A DNA stretch of 64,000 nucleotides from Aspidiotus rigidus (taxonomy: Eukaryota; Arthropoda; Insecta; Hemiptera; Diaspididae): positions 399,629 to 463,628 of the forward strand of contig JAVHKY010000081.1 of the NCBI GenBank assembly GCA_035079385.1, given 5' to 3'. Position 1 is the stretch's first letter; each line of letters begins with the position of its first letter. Of the stretch, positions 62,796 through 64,000 are shown one piece after another. The position numbers were made by a program, and so were the translations under genes. The notes beneath the pieces are model-generated. The model was not told the origin of the DNA and did not search any database. It saw only the letters and a list, made by a program, of their open reading frames with translations.

Positions 62796-63701
62796 CTACT
62801 CACATTTCCGTTGCCTTTCTTCCTGAACATCTTTTAGGTAGTCATTCTGAACTCGGACAACTTCAGTGCTATTTGAACACGCTGCGTAAGACTCTAGAAG
62901 ATGACTATTCAATGTCAGGAATCCGTAACCCCACTTAAACTTGCCTAAGTAGTACTCGGCAATGTTTTTGAAACCTTGATACAATTAGAAAGAAAATGTA
63001 ATCGATAAAGAACATCTCTAGTCTCGTTAATGATGAAAATTCAGGAAACATTACCAGTAAGGTATAAAGCAGAAGCTATAGCTTCAACACAAGATAACTG
63101 ACAAGGCTTGCCATAATTTATAGGGTTAGCGGCGACTAAAAAAGGTAACAATCGAGCATTGGGCGTTTTCATTTTATGGAATGGAGTTTCATCTACTTTG
63201 GCCCAGGAACAGTCAACTACTGCGATCCCGTTGGTTCTGACGATGTGTTCGTCGGCTGCTGAGACACACTATTAAAAAATTAAACAAGTGAGTGACGTTT
63301 CTTGGAGATAGGATTACTAGCAAACGGGTCTCATACTTGCTCTCCAACCGGGGTTAGAACAATACCGTTGAATTTTTGCCCCAATTTTAACGTATTTATG
63401 AGCTTGAATTTCGCGAGCTTACGACCACTGCATTTCTTCGGATCACAATGTTCCATATCCCACATAGCAACCGCGAATGGTATTTCGATATCGTCGGAGT
63501 CTGAAGATAAGAATTTAATACTGGTTTATCGGTTTTACACAGTTTCGGTACTAAGGAAAGACATTTACCGGAGTCAACTCCATCTTCGGTATCGTTTATC
63601 GAAATTTTTTCGCACAATTTCGTGATCTTCTCAGCACCAGATACGTAATTTCGGCGAGGCCGACGATCTTTCTTCGATTTCTTATGTCCATGATGATTCA
63701 T
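62796..63701 (-). CDS. TSR3: 18S rRNA aminocarboxypropyltransferase (TSR3)
   Basis: Transfers the aminocarboxypropyl group of S-adenosylmethionine to the hypermodified pseudouridine of 18S rRNA during small-subunit maturation. Four exons: 63,569-63,701, 63,337-63,500, 63,055-63,268 and 62,796-62,974; 229 residues in one frame. Landmarks: a basic N terminus ([17 protein letters not shown]), [20 protein letters not shown] with [67 protein letters not shown] and [24 protein letters not shown] and [10 protein letters not shown] are hallmark motifs of the family. The gene is convergent with TMF1. Confidence 0.93.
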
Positions 63702-64000
63702 GGTATAGGGTTTGTAGATCACCAATGTAATCAAGCAGATATTTTTATTATTACGAGAAACTTCATTCCTTCCGATTTTTCGTCACATTTCAACATATCC
63801 GAATTATGAATTCGCAGAAACGACCTCTTTGTACGGTAATTTTACTGTAGGAGAGTGCCTTTCTCCTAGATGCTGTCACAGATATCCATCGAACTTCTTA
63901 TCTACGGCTAAGCTACGGCCTACGGCTCTACGGAGTACGGTCACAGATATAATACACTAGAACGACAAGTACGAGCACTCCGTACATGAAGCCACGCATA
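63702..64000. promoter_or_regulatory. Upstream region of TSR3
   Basis: The 5' flank of the minus-strand TSR3 gene. Near 63,900-63,945 CTACGGC(C/T) motifs repeat several times (CTACGGCTAAGCTACGGCC and on). No specific promoter element is assigned. Confidence 0.3.

Overview
This is eukaryotic nuclear DNA, most likely from an insect. The evidence is GT-AG introns of about 50-300 bp inside widely conserved animal genes, a PRD-class homeobox gene, an intron-containing tRNA-Ile(UAU), and Penelope-like and LINE retroelement debris. The order cannot be fixed from sequence alone. Exons were assembled by hand from splice signals, phase and family similarity.

Region 1 (1-14 kb): a minus-strand PRD-class homeobox gene (3,870-12,586). 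Its 6.8 kb first intron holds a tandem triplication, a LINE remnant and a large foldback element. Two small genes follow: a one-pass membrane protein (12,955-13,212, +) and an unrecognised spliced gene with an apparent 1-bp frameshift (13,434-13,927, -).

Region 2 (14-36 kb): a gene-poor, repeat-dense stretch. It contains three Penelope-like element (PLE) remnants, several LINE fragments, a sharp A+T-rich island (25.44-26.15 kb), foldback elements nested in one another, and a 630-bp repeat (here family A) carrying a TGACGTCA array.

Region 3 (35.5-44.4 kb): a second family A copy is split by an 8.2 kb insertion (36,128-44,333). The insertion has a perfect 12-bp terminal inverted repeat, subterminal tandem arrays, and a multi-exon protein-coding gene of unknown family inside it. 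This is the best candidate for something undescribed.

Region 4 (44.4-64 kb): gene-dense and conserved. CDKAL1 (+), which makes ms2t6A37 from t6A37 in tRNA, converges on OSGEP (-), the KEOPS catalytic subunit that makes t6A37. Their last coding exons overlap by exactly 33 bp, codon against codon. Next come TVP23 (+, Golgi membrane protein), tRNA-Ile(UAU) (-, a tRNA of the class that receives t6A37), TMF1 (+, Golgi Rab6-binding coiled-coil protein, 19 exons, 1,089 residues) and TSR3 (-, 18S rRNA aminocarboxypropyl transferase). The cluster is rich in RNA modification and Golgi trafficking functions.

Two otherwise good genes each need one extra base at or near a short homopolymer, so assembly indel errors should be kept in mind.
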